Below the pieces are notes generated by a model that saw only the letters and a program-made list of their open reading frames with translations, was not told where the DNA came from and did not search any database. From NCBI RefSeq assembly GCF_000815105.2, contig NZ_CP010310.2, positions 2,046,001 to 2,110,000 of the forward strand: DNA of 64,000 nt, in the 5' to 3' direction. Every line of letters starts with the position of its first letter. Within the stretch, counting starts at the first letter, position 1. This DNA is from Pandoraea pulmonicola (GTDB lineage Bacteria > Pseudomonadota > Gammaproteobacteria > Burkholderiales > Burkholderiaceae). Shown here piece after piece: positions 27,686 to 36,194 of the stretch. Position numbers and translations under genes: made by a program.

Positions 27686-27791
27686 GCCCGTCGCGTCCGA
27701 CGGCGCGTGCGCCACGTTGTCGGGGCCTCGGAGCGCCTGTGCGTCGATCAAGTTCGCGAAGCCGCAAAAAGTACCTTGAAACGATCGGGAG

Positions 27792-27820
27792 TTGCCCAGC
27801 CGATAGCGCCGCACTATAGT
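27792..27820 (+). promoter_or_regulatory. Putative sigma-70 promoter
   Basis: TTGCCC (27792-27797) and TATAGT (27815-27820) at the ideal 17-base spacing. No clear gene begins within 400 bases apart from a 42-codon frame at 27867, so it would give a long leader to the LysR gene or a short transcript. Confidence 0.45.
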
Positions 27821-28008
27821 CGAATCAGACCCGGCCACGAAACCGGGATGATTGAGCGTCAACAAAATGCTTGCGATCGTCATTTGCAAATGTTGGCTGT
27901 TCATGGCCTTGGCGTCGGCGCCGCCGCCCGAGCCATCGTTCAATGCGGCGGATGGCGGGTGGACCGCCGTCCTGCTGTCGGGGGCGATGCGCTAGCGGCT
28001 CTCCAGGG

Positions 28009-28041
28009 AGAGACCGACGCGGGGACTAAGAGACGGACGCG
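28009..28041. repeat. Pair of 13-base direct repeats upstream of the LysR gene
   Basis: AGAGACCGACGCG (28009-28021) and AGAGACGGACGCG (28029-28041) differ at one base and start exactly 20 bases apart, about two helical turns. They may be binding sites for a regulator. Confidence 0.4.
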
Positions 28042-28249
28042 AGACGTCCGATGGGAGGGTGCAACCCGTCGGCCAGAAGGCGGTTTCGTGTCAATGGCGC
28101 GCAAGGCGCGACTTCCTCGTATCCGCGCCGACGTACGCACGCCACCGGCCGGCTGTTGTTTTCCTGTGTCGTGAGGGGCGGCCCCGAGTGGCGTTTTCGC
28201 CACACCCACCGCAAAATCGCTGTCAATGCAATCCTGCCGGGAGATGGGC

Positions 28250-29173
28250 ATGGCGCTTTGGCGAATCGATCTCGTCTCATTGCGACTGTTCGTGGCCGTT
28301 TGCGAAGAGAGCAGCATTGCGCGTGCCGCGGAGCGCGAGTTCATCGCGCCTTCGGCTGTCAGCAAGCGAATCAACGATCTCGAGTCGCTCGTCGGCTCGG
28401 CGCTGCTCCAGCGGCACAAGTGGGGCGTGCGCGCCACGCCTGCCGGTGAGGCGTTGCTGCATCACGCGCGCAATGTGCTGCGCAGCCTCGAGAAGATGCA
28501 GGGCGACCTGTCCGAATACACGAGCGGCGTGCGCGGGCACATCCGCATCTTCGCCAACGTCTCCTCCATTGTCGAAACGCTGCCCGACGAACTGGGCGCG
28601 TTCCTGCGCCGGCACGAAGGCGTGAAGGTGGATCTCGAGGAGCACACCAGCGCCCAGGTCGTGCGCGGCGTGGCAGACGGCGCGACCGACATTGGCATCT
28701 GTTGGGACGCGGTCGATACGCGCGACATGGAGGTCTTTCCCTATCGGCACGACAGGATCGTGGTGGTTCTCCACCGTGAACACCCGCTCGCCGGCGTCGA
28801 GCAGATGGCCTTTATCGATACCCTCGATTTCGACCACGTCGGCGTACATCCCGATAGCGCCATGTACACGATGTTGCGTCGGCTTGCGGCCGAGCAGGGC
28901 AAGACGGTCAAGTTCCGAATTCATGTCTCGACGTTCGAAGCCGTGTGCCGGATGGTGCGCGCGCAGCTCGGGCTGGCCGTGGCGCCGCAGGAGGCCGTCG
29001 GCACTTATTCCCAGGTGACGGACGGCGAGGCGCTGCGCGTCATTCCGCTCACCGATCCCTGGGCGCAGCGGCGCCTTATCGTCTGCGTACGCCGCTACGA
29101 CGCGTTGCCGGTCGCGTCGCGCATGCTGGTCGACCACTTGTGCGCACGTAACGTGACAGGCGGCCCCACGTGA
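28250..29173 (+). CDS. LysR family transcriptional regulator
   Basis: 307 residues. The ATG at 28250 is chosen because GGGAG lies six bases upstream; the ATG at 28244 is too close to it. N-terminal winged helix-turn-helix: LRLFVAVCEESSIARAAEREFIAPSAVSKRINDLE. This is followed by a periplasmic-binding-like effector domain from about residue 85 (GHIRIFANVSSIVETLP). It stands in front of, and in the same direction as, the binding protein/aconitase/CoA-transferase cluster, so it is probably its regulator, responding to the pathway substrate or an intermediate. Confidence 0.93.
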   Translation: MALWRIDLVSLRLFVAVCEESSIARAAEREFIAPSAVSKRINDLESLVGSALLQRHKWGVRATPAGEALLHHARNVLRSLEKMQGDLSEYTSGVRGHIRIFANVSSIVETLPDELGAFLRRHEGVKVDLEEHTSAQVVRGVADGATDIGICWDAVDTRDMEVFPYRHDRIVVVLHREHPLAGVEQMAFIDTLDFDHVGVHPDSAMYTMLRRLAAEQGKTVKFRIHVSTFEAVCRMVRAQLGLAVAPQEAVGTYSQVTDGEALRVIPLTDPWAQRRLIVCVRRYDALPVASRMLVDHLCARNVTGGPT

Positions 29174-29334
29174 CGCCGCGTGCGGCGCCAAGCATCGTGA
29201 ACGACGATGTCTGGCATGCCGAAACAGCGCTTGTCGAGGACGGGGCAGGGAACGATGCTCTTGGGGCCGATAGCGATTCCGGCCGACGAGCCGGGGCGCG
29301 CCTGTATCCCGCATCCGGCGGGGGGAGACACGCG

Positions 29335-30411
29335 ATGACACCGATCGAAGCGCGCCGCGTGCGCGGCGCCGTGGGGCGTCTGATTCTCGTTCTTGCGTTG
29401 ATGGTGCTGGGCCTCGTGGCGCTCAGCCTGAGTGCCGGCGCCTCTGCCGCACCCCCACAACCGCTGGAAAAGACGAAGATCACCATTGCCGTCGGCGGCA
29501 AGCCCGGCCTGTACTATCTCCCGCTCACGATCGCCGAGCAGCTCGGCTACTTCCGCGACGAAGGACTGGACGTCACCATCGATGACTTCGCCGGCGGTTC
29601 CAAGGCCTTGCAAGCCGTGGTCGGCGGCAGCGCCGACGTGGGCACGGGCGCCTTCGAGCACACCCTGCTGATGCAGACGAAGGGGCTGACCTATCAGTCG
29701 TTCGTTGTCCTTGGCGCTGCGCCGCAGCTCGTGTTGGGCGTGGTCAAGTCGCATGCCGCGCAAGTCAAATCGGTCAAGGACCTGAAAGGCATGCGCATCG
29801 GCGTGAGCGCGCCGGGCTCGAGCACGCACATGCTGGTCAACGTGGCGCTCGCTCAGGCCGGACTCAAGCCGAATGACGTGTCCATCGTCGGCGTCGGCAG
29901 CAACGCGACCGTGGTGGCCGCCGCGCGTGGCGGACAGGTGGACGCCGTGTCCAACGTCGATCCGATGATGACGCTGCTCACCGAGTCGGGCGATCTCAAG
30001 ATCCTCGTCGACACGCGTACGCAGGCCGGCACCCGGGCCGTGTTCGGCGGGCCGATGCCAGCGGCCGTGATGTATGCCCCGCAGAGCTTCATCCAGAAGA
30101 ACCCGCGTACGGTGCAGGCGCTCGCCAATGCCATCGTACGCGCGGACAAGTGGCTGCAGCACGCCTCGGCGGCCGATTTGCTCAAGACCGTTCCCGAACC
30201 CTATCTCCTCGGCGACAAGACGCTCTACCTGAAGGCTTTCGCCAATTGCCGCGAGGCGTTCTCGCCCGACGGCATGATGCCGTCCGGCGGGCCGGCCACC
30301 GCGCTCAAGGCGCTCGCCTCGTTCACACCCGAGGTCAAGCCCACCCAGATTCGTCTGGGTGACACCTGGACCAACACCTTCGCTACGCAAGCCAATCGCC
30401 AGTATCCCTGA
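29335..30411 (+). CDS. NMT1/SsuA-type ABC transporter substrate-binding protein
   Basis: 358 residues from the ATG at 29335, with GGGGGAG at 29321-29327. The signal peptide has a long hydrophobic core (LILVLALMVLGLVALSLSAG), cleaved near ASAA. The mature part is a type II periplasmic binding fold of the SsuA/TauA/THI5 group: KITIAVGGKPGLYYLPLTIAEQLGYF, GLDVTIDDFAGGSKALQAVVGGSADVG, LKGMRIGVSAPGSSTHMLVNVAL. These proteins bind sulfonates, nitrate, pyrimidines or aromatic and carboxylic acids. No permease or ATPase gene is adjacent, so it either borrows another transporter or acts as a sensor. Confidence 0.88.
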   Translation: MTPIEARRVRGAVGRLILVLALMVLGLVALSLSAGASAAPPQPLEKTKITIAVGGKPGLYYLPLTIAEQLGYFRDEGLDVTIDDFAGGSKALQAVVGGSADVGTGAFEHTLLMQTKGLTYQSFVVLGAAPQLVLGVVKSHAAQVKSVKDLKGMRIGVSAPGSSTHMLVNVALAQAGLKPNDVSIVGVGSNATVVAAARGGQVDAVSNVDPMMTLLTESGDLKILVDTRTQAGTRAVFGGPMPAAVMYAPQSFIQKNPRTVQALANAIVRADKWLQHASAADLLKTVPEPYLLGDKTLYLKAFANCREAFSPDGMMPSGGPATALKALASFTPEVKPTQIRLGDTWTNTFATQANRQYP

Positions 30412-30528
30412 CGAACGGGCGCTTGGACGCCATGACATTACTTCGCCAATGCCGCCGTGCGCCTGTCCGGCACGCAACTTTCGCTCAAACCGGGTGAACC
30501 CATGCGGGAACCTTCGAGGAGCGAACTC

Positions 30529-32553
30529 ATGCGAGCCACCGTGCGATTGAACGGGCGCGTGCTCTGGTTGAGCGACAGCGTCGACGTCATGACGCGCCAA
30601 CTGGCCGGCGAGTCGCTCACGCGCGACGAGGCAGGGCCGCTGCGTGACCAGATTTCCACCGACGAAATGACGCCCGCGTGGGCGTGCCTCGCCTTCGACG
30701 AGTCGCTGGGCGATTACGTCTACGTCGGACTGCGGTGCGGCGAGGGCGCCGACGATCCTGTCGGCGCGTTCCCCATCAAGCCACGCACCGTGCGCGAAGG
30801 CGGCTTCGCGTTGTCGGTGTCCGGCACGCGCCGTGGCAAGGGCTCATCGCGCGAGGCGAGCCCGTTCGCCGAGTGGTGTGCGGGCATTCGCATCGTGATC
30901 GCGGAGAGCTTCGAGCGCATCTACGCCCAGAACTGCCAGAACCTCGGGCTGTTGATGTCGACGGATATCACCCTCGCCGAGCGCCTGCAGGCGGGCGACG
31001 AGGTGCCCATCGAGGCCTTTCTCGAGGATTGCGACCCGCTGGCCGACGCGATCGTGCGAAGCGGTGGTCTGTTCGGCTACACGCGTCGTCGGCTGGCGGG
31101 CGACGTGGTGCCGCCGAAACCCACGCATTCTCCCGGGCCGATGACCTACGGCGAGAAGATCGTCGCGAGGGCGCTCGGCGTGCCGCGCGTACGCCCGGGC
31201 GACGCGGTGTTCGTGCCAGCCGACTGGCGCTTTTCGCACGAATACGTCACACCGATGGCCGTGAGCTTCCTGCACCATGCGTTCGGCGAGGCCATTCCCG
31301 ATTTGCACGATCGCGCGTCGATGCTCTGCTTCGAGGACCATCTCACACATCTCGACGCGGCGAGTGCCGATGGCAGTCGCGCGCCGACGCTGATCGACGC
31401 CGCGCGGCGACTGGGCGCCGTACAACGCGAATTCTGTGCGCAGCACGGTGTACGGCTGCACGGACGCGCCGCGGGCGGCGGCTCCGAGGGCATCTGTCAT
31501 GCGCTGATGCTCGAACGCCACGCCGTGCCGGGACAGGTCGTCGTGGGCACCGATTCGCATACGCCGCACTGCGGGGCGATCGGCGCGTTCGCGTTCGGCG
31601 TCGGGGCGACCGAGATGGCCAACGCCTGGCTCACGGGAGACGTCCGGATGGCCGTGCCGGGCACTTGTCTCGTGCATTTGAGCGAAAAGCTGCCCGCGGG
31701 CGTCGGTGCGAAAGATCTGGCGCTGCATTTGCTGCATCTGCCTTACATTCGCGACGGCCGAGCCATCGGTCAGATCATCGAGTTCTCGGGCGACGCGGTG
31801 GCGCATCTGTCGACCGACGAGCGCGCGACGTTGACCAACATGGTCGCGGAAATCGGCGGACTCACCGGTCTGATCGTTCCCGACGAGGAAACGGTGCGGT
31901 ACTTGCGCGAGCGGCGCGGCGTCGAGTTCGCGGTCGCGCCGTGGATGGCCAGCGACGCACAGGCGTCGTACGCCCACGTCATCGAAATCGACTGCGCGAG
32001 CCTGGAGACGATGGTGGCCAGCCCCGGAGACCCGGGCAACGGACTGCCGCTCTCCAGCTTGTCGGCGCCGGTCGCCATCGACATCGCGTACGGCGGCTCA
32101 TGCACGGGCAGCAAGCGCGACGACCTGCGAGCCTGCCATGAGGTGCTTGCATGGGGCCTGTCGCACGGCCACCGAGTGGCCGACGGCGTGCGCTTCTACC
32201 TTCAGTACGGCAGCGAAGACGTGCGCGCGTGGTGCGAGGCGCAAGGCTATACCGACGTTTTTCGCGCCGCCGGCGTGACGCTGCTGTCGCCCGGGTGCGG
32301 CGCCTGCGTGAACGCGGGACCGGGCGTGTCGCGAACGGCCAACGAAGTGGTCATCAGCGCACAGAATCGGAATTTCCCTGGGCGCTCGGGCCCCGGGCAG
32401 ATGTGGCTGGGCAGTCCGGCCACGGTGGCGGCGAGTGCGCTGGCGGGCTACCTCGTCGGCTTCGATCAATTGCGACGCGATGGCTTCGCAACGCCCGACA
32501 GCCGATCCGCGCGGCGGTGCGGCGAAGCGTCGGGAGCGGGTTCCGGAGGTTAG
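30529..32553 (+). CDS. Single-chain aconitase-family hydro-lyase with LeuD-like domain before LeuC-like domain
   Basis: 674 residues from the ATG at 30529, which has GAGGAG at 30516-30521. Residues 1-190 form a swivel (small-subunit) domain with GKGSSREASPFAEWCAGIRI, where GSSRE is the substrate-binding motif (105-109). Residues 205-660 form the Fe-S large domain, with VGTDSHTPHCGAIGAFAFG and three cluster cysteines: C525 (GGSCTGS), C590 and C593 (PGCGACV). The spacings match LeuC. True aconitases have the swivel domain last and joined by a linker; here it is first. It probably (de)hydrates a branched 2-hydroxy dicarboxylate. It is followed three bases later by a CoA-transferase gene. Confidence 0.85.
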   Translation: MRATVRLNGRVLWLSDSVDVMTRQLAGESLTRDEAGPLRDQISTDEMTPAWACLAFDESLGDYVYVGLRCGEGADDPVGAFPIKPRTVREGGFALSVSGTRRGKGSSREASPFAEWCAGIRIVIAESFERIYAQNCQNLGLLMSTDITLAERLQAGDEVPIEAFLEDCDPLADAIVRSGGLFGYTRRRLAGDVVPPKPTHSPGPMTYGEKIVARALGVPRVRPGDAVFVPADWRFSHEYVTPMAVSFLHHAFGEAIPDLHDRASMLCFEDHLTHLDAASADGSRAPTLIDAARRLGAVQREFCAQHGVRLHGRAAGGGSEGICHALMLERHAVPGQVVVGTDSHTPHCGAIGAFAFGVGATEMANAWLTGDVRMAVPGTCLVHLSEKLPAGVGAKDLALHLLHLPYIRDGRAIGQIIEFSGDAVAHLSTDERATLTNMVAEIGGLTGLIVPDEETVRYLRERRGVEFAVAPWMASDAQASYAHVIEIDCASLETMVASPGDPGNGLPLSSLSAPVAIDIAYGGSCTGSKRDDLRACHEVLAWGLSHGHRVADGVRFYLQYGSEDVRAWCEAQGYTDVFRAAGVTLLSPGCGACVNAGPGVSRTANEVVISAQNRNFPGRSGPGQMWLGSPATVAASALAGYLVGFDQLRRDGFATPDSRSARRCGEASGAGSGG

Positions 32554-32556
32554 TCG

Positions 32557-33816
32557 ATGCAGGACGTGTCCCCTGCGACGCCGATGCCGCTGCAAGGCAT
32601 CCGTGTCGTGGAGTTTTCGCACATGGTGATGGGGCCGGCATGCGGCATGGTGCTCGGCGATCTCGGCGCCGATGTCATCAAGGTCGAGCCGGTCGGGGGC
32701 GACGCCACGCGGCGGCTGCTCGGCACCGGTGCGGGCTTCTTCCGAACCTTCAATCGCAACAAGCGCAGCTTGGCCGTCGACGTGACGCGGCCCGAGGGGC
32801 GCGAGCTGATTCTGCGCCTGGTGACGACCGCCGACGTGGTGACGGAGAACTTCAAGCCGGGACGCATGCGGCAGATCGGCCTCGATTACGCCACGCTCTC
32901 CAAGCTCAACCCCGCGCTCGTCTACGTCTCGCTGAAGGGTTTTCTGCCGGGGCCGTACGCCACGCGCACCGCGCTCGACGAAGTGGTGCAGATGATGGCC
33001 GGTCTCGCCTATATGACGGGACCACCCGGACAGCCACTGCGGGCGGGCTCGTCGGTCAACGACATCATGGGCGGCGTATTCGGGGCGCTCGCGGCGTTGG
33101 CCGCGCTTTACGAACGCAAGTCCACCGGGCGCGGGCAGGAGGTGCAGGGGGCGCTTTTCGAGAACTGCGTGCTGCTGGCGGCGCAACACATGCAGCAGTA
33201 TGCGGTGACGGGCGTGGCGCCCGATCCGATGCCGGCGCGCGTATCCGCCTGGGGCGTGTACGACGTGTTCACCGCGCGCGACGGCGTGCAGATCTTTCTG
33301 GCGGTGGTGGGCGACTCGCAGTGGCGGGTCTTCTGCGACGTGTTCGGGCGTCAGGATCTGGCCGACGATGCGCGGCTGGCGACCAACAACGATCGGGTGC
33401 GCGCCCGCGACTGGCTGCTGCCGCTCCTGCGCGAGATGATTCGCGGCTTCGACGCGGGATATCTGGCGGCGGCGTTCGAGCGCCACGGATTGCCGTTCGC
33501 GCCGATCGTCGCGCCGCAGGCGTTGTTCGACGATCCGCATCTGCGTGCGAGCGGCGGCCTGGGCGAACTGGAGACGGACGACGGCGAGCACACGCAGGTG
33601 CCGCTGCTGCCGATCACGATGGCAGGCCAACGGTTGCCTGCGCGTCGACCATTGCCTTCGGCGGGCGAGCATACCAACGAAATCTTGCGGGATCTGGGCT
33701 ATCGCGACACCCAGATCGCCAAGCTCTTGAGCGAGGGCGTGGTGGCGGGGCCGATCGACGAGCAGGCACCGGCGCATCCCGCCGACGCCGAGCTGCGGCG
33801 GCACCGCACGGAATGA
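32557..33816 (+). CDS. CaiB/BaiF class III CoA-transferase
   Basis: 419 residues. The N-terminal family signature is LQGIRVVEFSHMVMGPACGMVLGDLGADVIKVEPVGGD. The catalytic Asp that forms the aspartyl-CoA thioester is D169 in SSVNDIMGG, the same number as in formyl-CoA transferase. A GPYATRT-type loop and the small C-terminal domain are intact. It probably moves CoA from a thioester to the acid that the preceding hydro-lyase makes or uses. GGAGG at 32545-32549 lies inside the end of the aconitase-like gene, so the two are co-transcribed. Confidence 0.92.
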   Translation: MQDVSPATPMPLQGIRVVEFSHMVMGPACGMVLGDLGADVIKVEPVGGDATRRLLGTGAGFFRTFNRNKRSLAVDVTRPEGRELILRLVTTADVVTENFKPGRMRQIGLDYATLSKLNPALVYVSLKGFLPGPYATRTALDEVVQMMAGLAYMTGPPGQPLRAGSSVNDIMGGVFGALAALAALYERKSTGRGQEVQGALFENCVLLAAQHMQQYAVTGVAPDPMPARVSAWGVYDVFTARDGVQIFLAVVGDSQWRVFCDVFGRQDLADDARLATNNDRVRARDWLLPLLREMIRGFDAGYLAAAFERHGLPFAPIVAPQALFDDPHLRASGGLGELETDDGEHTQVPLLPITMAGQRLPARRPLPSAGEHTNEILRDLGYRDTQIAKLLSEGVVAGPIDEQAPAHPADAELRRHRTE

Positions 33817-33939
33817 AGCACCTCATCCCGCCATCCGATGATTCGGAGTTGTCCGAACCGTTTATGCCGATTGTCCGCTTGCGGGTAGCGGGTGCGGCGC
33901 GGTACGGTGTGGCTATCGACCTTCACCACCCGCCATGCC

Positions 33940-35049
33940 ATGCACCAACCGCCCGATACGCTCGATACGCTCGGTAAGCCTGAGAGCCGCCGTGCCCCGG
34001 ATTCCACGACGTCCTCCACTGCGCAGCAACCGCCGCTTGCCGGCGTCACGGTGCTCGATCTCACCCGCCTGTTGCCCGGTCCACTGGCGGGCATGCGGCT
34101 CGCGGAGATGGGGGCCGAGGTCATCAAGATCGAAGACAAGGGGGCGGGTGACTATTCTCGCGAGATGATGTTGCGCGAGGGCGAAGCGGCGCCCAGCGCG
34201 TTCTGGCGACTGCTCAATCGCGGCAAGACGGTGGCGCGTCTGGACCTCAAGGACGAGATCGACCGCGCGACGTTTCTCGCCCATGTGGCGCGTGCGGATG
34301 TGTTGCTCGAAGGATTCCGACCGGGTGTGATGGCGCGCCTGGGGTTCGATTTCGAGGCGCTCGCGCGCCACAGACCCTCGCTGGTGATGGCTTCGATTTC
34401 AGGGTATGGGCAGCAAGGACCGATGGCGCAGGCGGCGGGCCACGACATCAACTACGTCGGCTACGCAGGCGTGCTCGATCAGTTGTGCGACGCGGGCGAT
34501 GCGCCCATCGTGCCGAACTTCCAGATCGGCGATCTCTACGGCGGCGCGCAGTCGGCGGTACAGGCGGTGCTCGCGGCACTGGTTTCGGCGCAGCGTACAG
34601 GGCGCGGCCGGTGGCTCGACATCTCGATGACGCACGAGGTGTTTCGCTCGAACCTCGTGCCGGCCGTCGCGTTGCATCGGCAGGGGCGTGCGCCACGTGC
34701 GGGCGACGATCTGCTCAACGGCGGCGCGCCTTGCTACCAGGTCTATCGGACGAAGGACGGCCGCTACATGGCCGTTGGCGCGCTCGAACTGAAGTTCTGG
34801 CAGACCTTGTGCGACGTGCTCGGGCACAGCGAGTGGAAATCCCGCCACTGGTCGCTAGGGCAGGCGGTCGGTGGGGACGATGCGCGAGCCCTGCAGGCGG
34901 AACTCGCAGCGATCTTTGCCAGCGCCACGCAGGCGGAGTGGACGGCGCGCTTCGCCGACGCCGATTGCTGCGTCACGCCGGTGCTGCGACTCGAAGAGGC
35001 CATGGTGCATCCGCTCTTTGCACAGACGAGGGAGGTCTTGCGACCTTGA
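33940..35049 (+). CDS. Alpha-methylacyl-CoA racemase-like CaiB family protein
   Basis: 369 residues from the ATG at 33940. CaiB-family N-terminus (LAGVTVLDLTRLLPGPLAGMRLAEMGAEVIKIE). Unlike its neighbour it has the racemase motif AGHDINYVGYAGVL, with H168, and D198 in IGDLYGGAQ. The 30-residue spacing is the same as the His/Asp catalytic pair (His126/Asp156) of mycobacterial alpha-methylacyl-CoA racemase. It is therefore more likely an epimerase of 2-methyl-branched acyl-CoAs than a CoA-transferase. A 123-base gap separates it from the CoA-transferase gene. Confidence 0.83.
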   Translation: MHQPPDTLDTLGKPESRRAPDSTTSSTAQQPPLAGVTVLDLTRLLPGPLAGMRLAEMGAEVIKIEDKGAGDYSREMMLREGEAAPSAFWRLLNRGKTVARLDLKDEIDRATFLAHVARADVLLEGFRPGVMARLGFDFEALARHRPSLVMASISGYGQQGPMAQAAGHDINYVGYAGVLDQLCDAGDAPIVPNFQIGDLYGGAQSAVQAVLAALVSAQRTGRGRWLDISMTHEVFRSNLVPAVALHRQGRAPRAGDDLLNGGAPCYQVYRTKDGRYMAVGALELKFWQTLCDVLGHSEWKSRHWSLGQAVGGDDARALQAELAAIFASATQAEWTARFADADCCVTPVLRLEEAMVHPLFAQTREVLRP

Positions 35050-35110
35050 GGCACAGCGAGTGTCAGGGGCGCGAAGTGGACGAGGGGCACCAGCGACACC
35101 AGCGGCGTGA

Positions 35111-35146
35111 GGGGCGAAAGGGGCGAATGGGGCGAATGGGGCGCGT
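35111..35146. repeat. Four tandem 9-bp repeats
   Basis: The unit GGGGCGAAT (variants GGGGCGAAA and GGGGCGCGT) occurs four times in a row between the racemase-like gene and the next lipoprotein gene. Just before it are CACCAGCG-type short repeats (35088-35105). Possibly a variable-number tandem repeat. Confidence 0.75.
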
Positions 35147-35235
35147 TACCTATTGTCACAATTTTCACGAGGTGCGGGCGCGAAGTCCGGTCGCCGATCG
35201 CGTAGAGTCGACCGCGGATCGATAGCGAACGACTC

Positions 35236-36123
35236 ATGACTCGAAGGTACGGACTGAACTGGCTGCACATGGTGCAGCGACAGCGACAGGGGCATGCGCG
35301 AACAGGGCGTGGCGAACAGAGAAGCCAACCGGCAGACGGGCTCGGTGTGCGACGTGCGCCATGTGCACCTCTTGCATTTCATGCACCACGCGCCCCATGC
35401 GCCATATACGCGCTCGCGGTACTGAGCCTCGCGATGTGCGCGGGATGCGCGTCGTATCAGAGCACGTCCACGGACCACGGCAAGGTGCGTTCGACGTCGA
35501 TGACCACGGCGGACCTTGCGCAGACCGACATCAACCGTATGGCCACGCTTGGCATGCGAGCGAACCTGGAGAGTCTCTACCGGCTCGCGGACAAGCTGTA
35601 CAAGCGCAATCCGCGCGAATGGCGCAAGGGCGGGGCGACGACCCAGGCGCAGGCGATGGCGCAACTGCGTGCTGCCGTCGAAGGGCGGCGAACGCTGCCC
35701 GAACTGAAGGACCTACGCGACGTGAAAGCGCTGTCGTTCTCGCTCGAACCGTCGTTTGATGGCGATCGGGTGGCGGCCTTCATCTTCAGCCTGTCGGACA
35801 CGATCATCGCCGCGCATGGCGGCACCACCGTGTTCTATCTGAGCGACGGACTGGAGGCGCAGCGCATCTACAACGCCGCGCGCAATGTCGAGATTGCGGC
35901 GTGGCTGCTGGCGAGTCGCCACGACCTGTCCGGACGGCCGCTGCTGCTGGCAAACGAAATGGCCGACGTGCGCAATGTGAGTTTCGAGCGCGAGTTCGGC
36001 AAGATCATCGGCCGGCTGGATCTGCTTGCGGAAATGCTTGACGAAAAGTACCGCCGTGCGGGCATCGGCTACGTGCAGAACCTGCTTGGTGCTCAGTTTC
36101 TGCAGTTCTTGCCTGTGCGGTGA
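35236..36123 (+). CDS. Putative DUF2968-like lipoprotein
   Basis: 295 residues from the ATG at 35236. A GTG at 35347 would give a shorter signal region, so the start is uncertain. A hydrophobic stretch ends in the lipobox MCAGC (YALAVLSLAMCAGCASYQ), which indicates an outer-membrane lipoprotein. The mature part is mostly alpha-helical, with the segment ATLGMRANLESLYRLADKLYKRNPREWRKGG and a conserved-looking core AAFIFSLSDTIIAAHGGTTVFYLSDGLEAQRIYNAARNVE. I do not recognise a catalytic motif. The next gene is dinB. Confidence 0.72.
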   Translation: MTRRYGLNWLHMVQRQRQGHARTGRGEQRSQPADGLGVRRAPCAPLAFHAPRAPCAIYALAVLSLAMCAGCASYQSTSTDHGKVRSTSMTTADLAQTDINRMATLGMRANLESLYRLADKLYKRNPREWRKGGATTQAQAMAQLRAAVEGRRTLPELKDLRDVKALSFSLEPSFDGDRVAAFIFSLSDTIIAAHGGTTVFYLSDGLEAQRIYNAARNVEIAAWLLASRHDLSGRPLLLANEMADVRNVSFEREFGKIIGRLDLLAEMLDEKYRRAGIGYVQNLLGAQFLQFLPVR

Positions 36124-36161
36124 GACGATGTGATGGATGGGGCGCAATTATTGCGTGAATG

Positions 36162-36177
36162 CTGTATATTTGCACAG
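36162..36177. promoter_or_regulatory. LexA operator upstream of dinB
   Basis: CTGTATATTTGCACAG fits CTGT-N8-ACAG, 17 bases before the dinB start codon. dinB is a classic SOS gene. Confidence 0.88.
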
Positions 36178-36194
36178 TATTTTCGCCGACAACC

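Larger units (their letters stand above)
27686..28249. other. Intergenic region upstream of the LysR gene
   Basis: 564 bases without a convincing gene. It contains a good sigma-70 promoter (27792-27820), a possible 42-codon open frame starting ATG at 27867 with a hydrophobic N-terminus, a CTCTCC-AG-GGAGAG hairpin near 28000, and two near-identical 13-base repeats (28009-28041) 20 bases apart. It probably holds the regulatory region of the LysR-led cluster. Confidence 0.5.
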
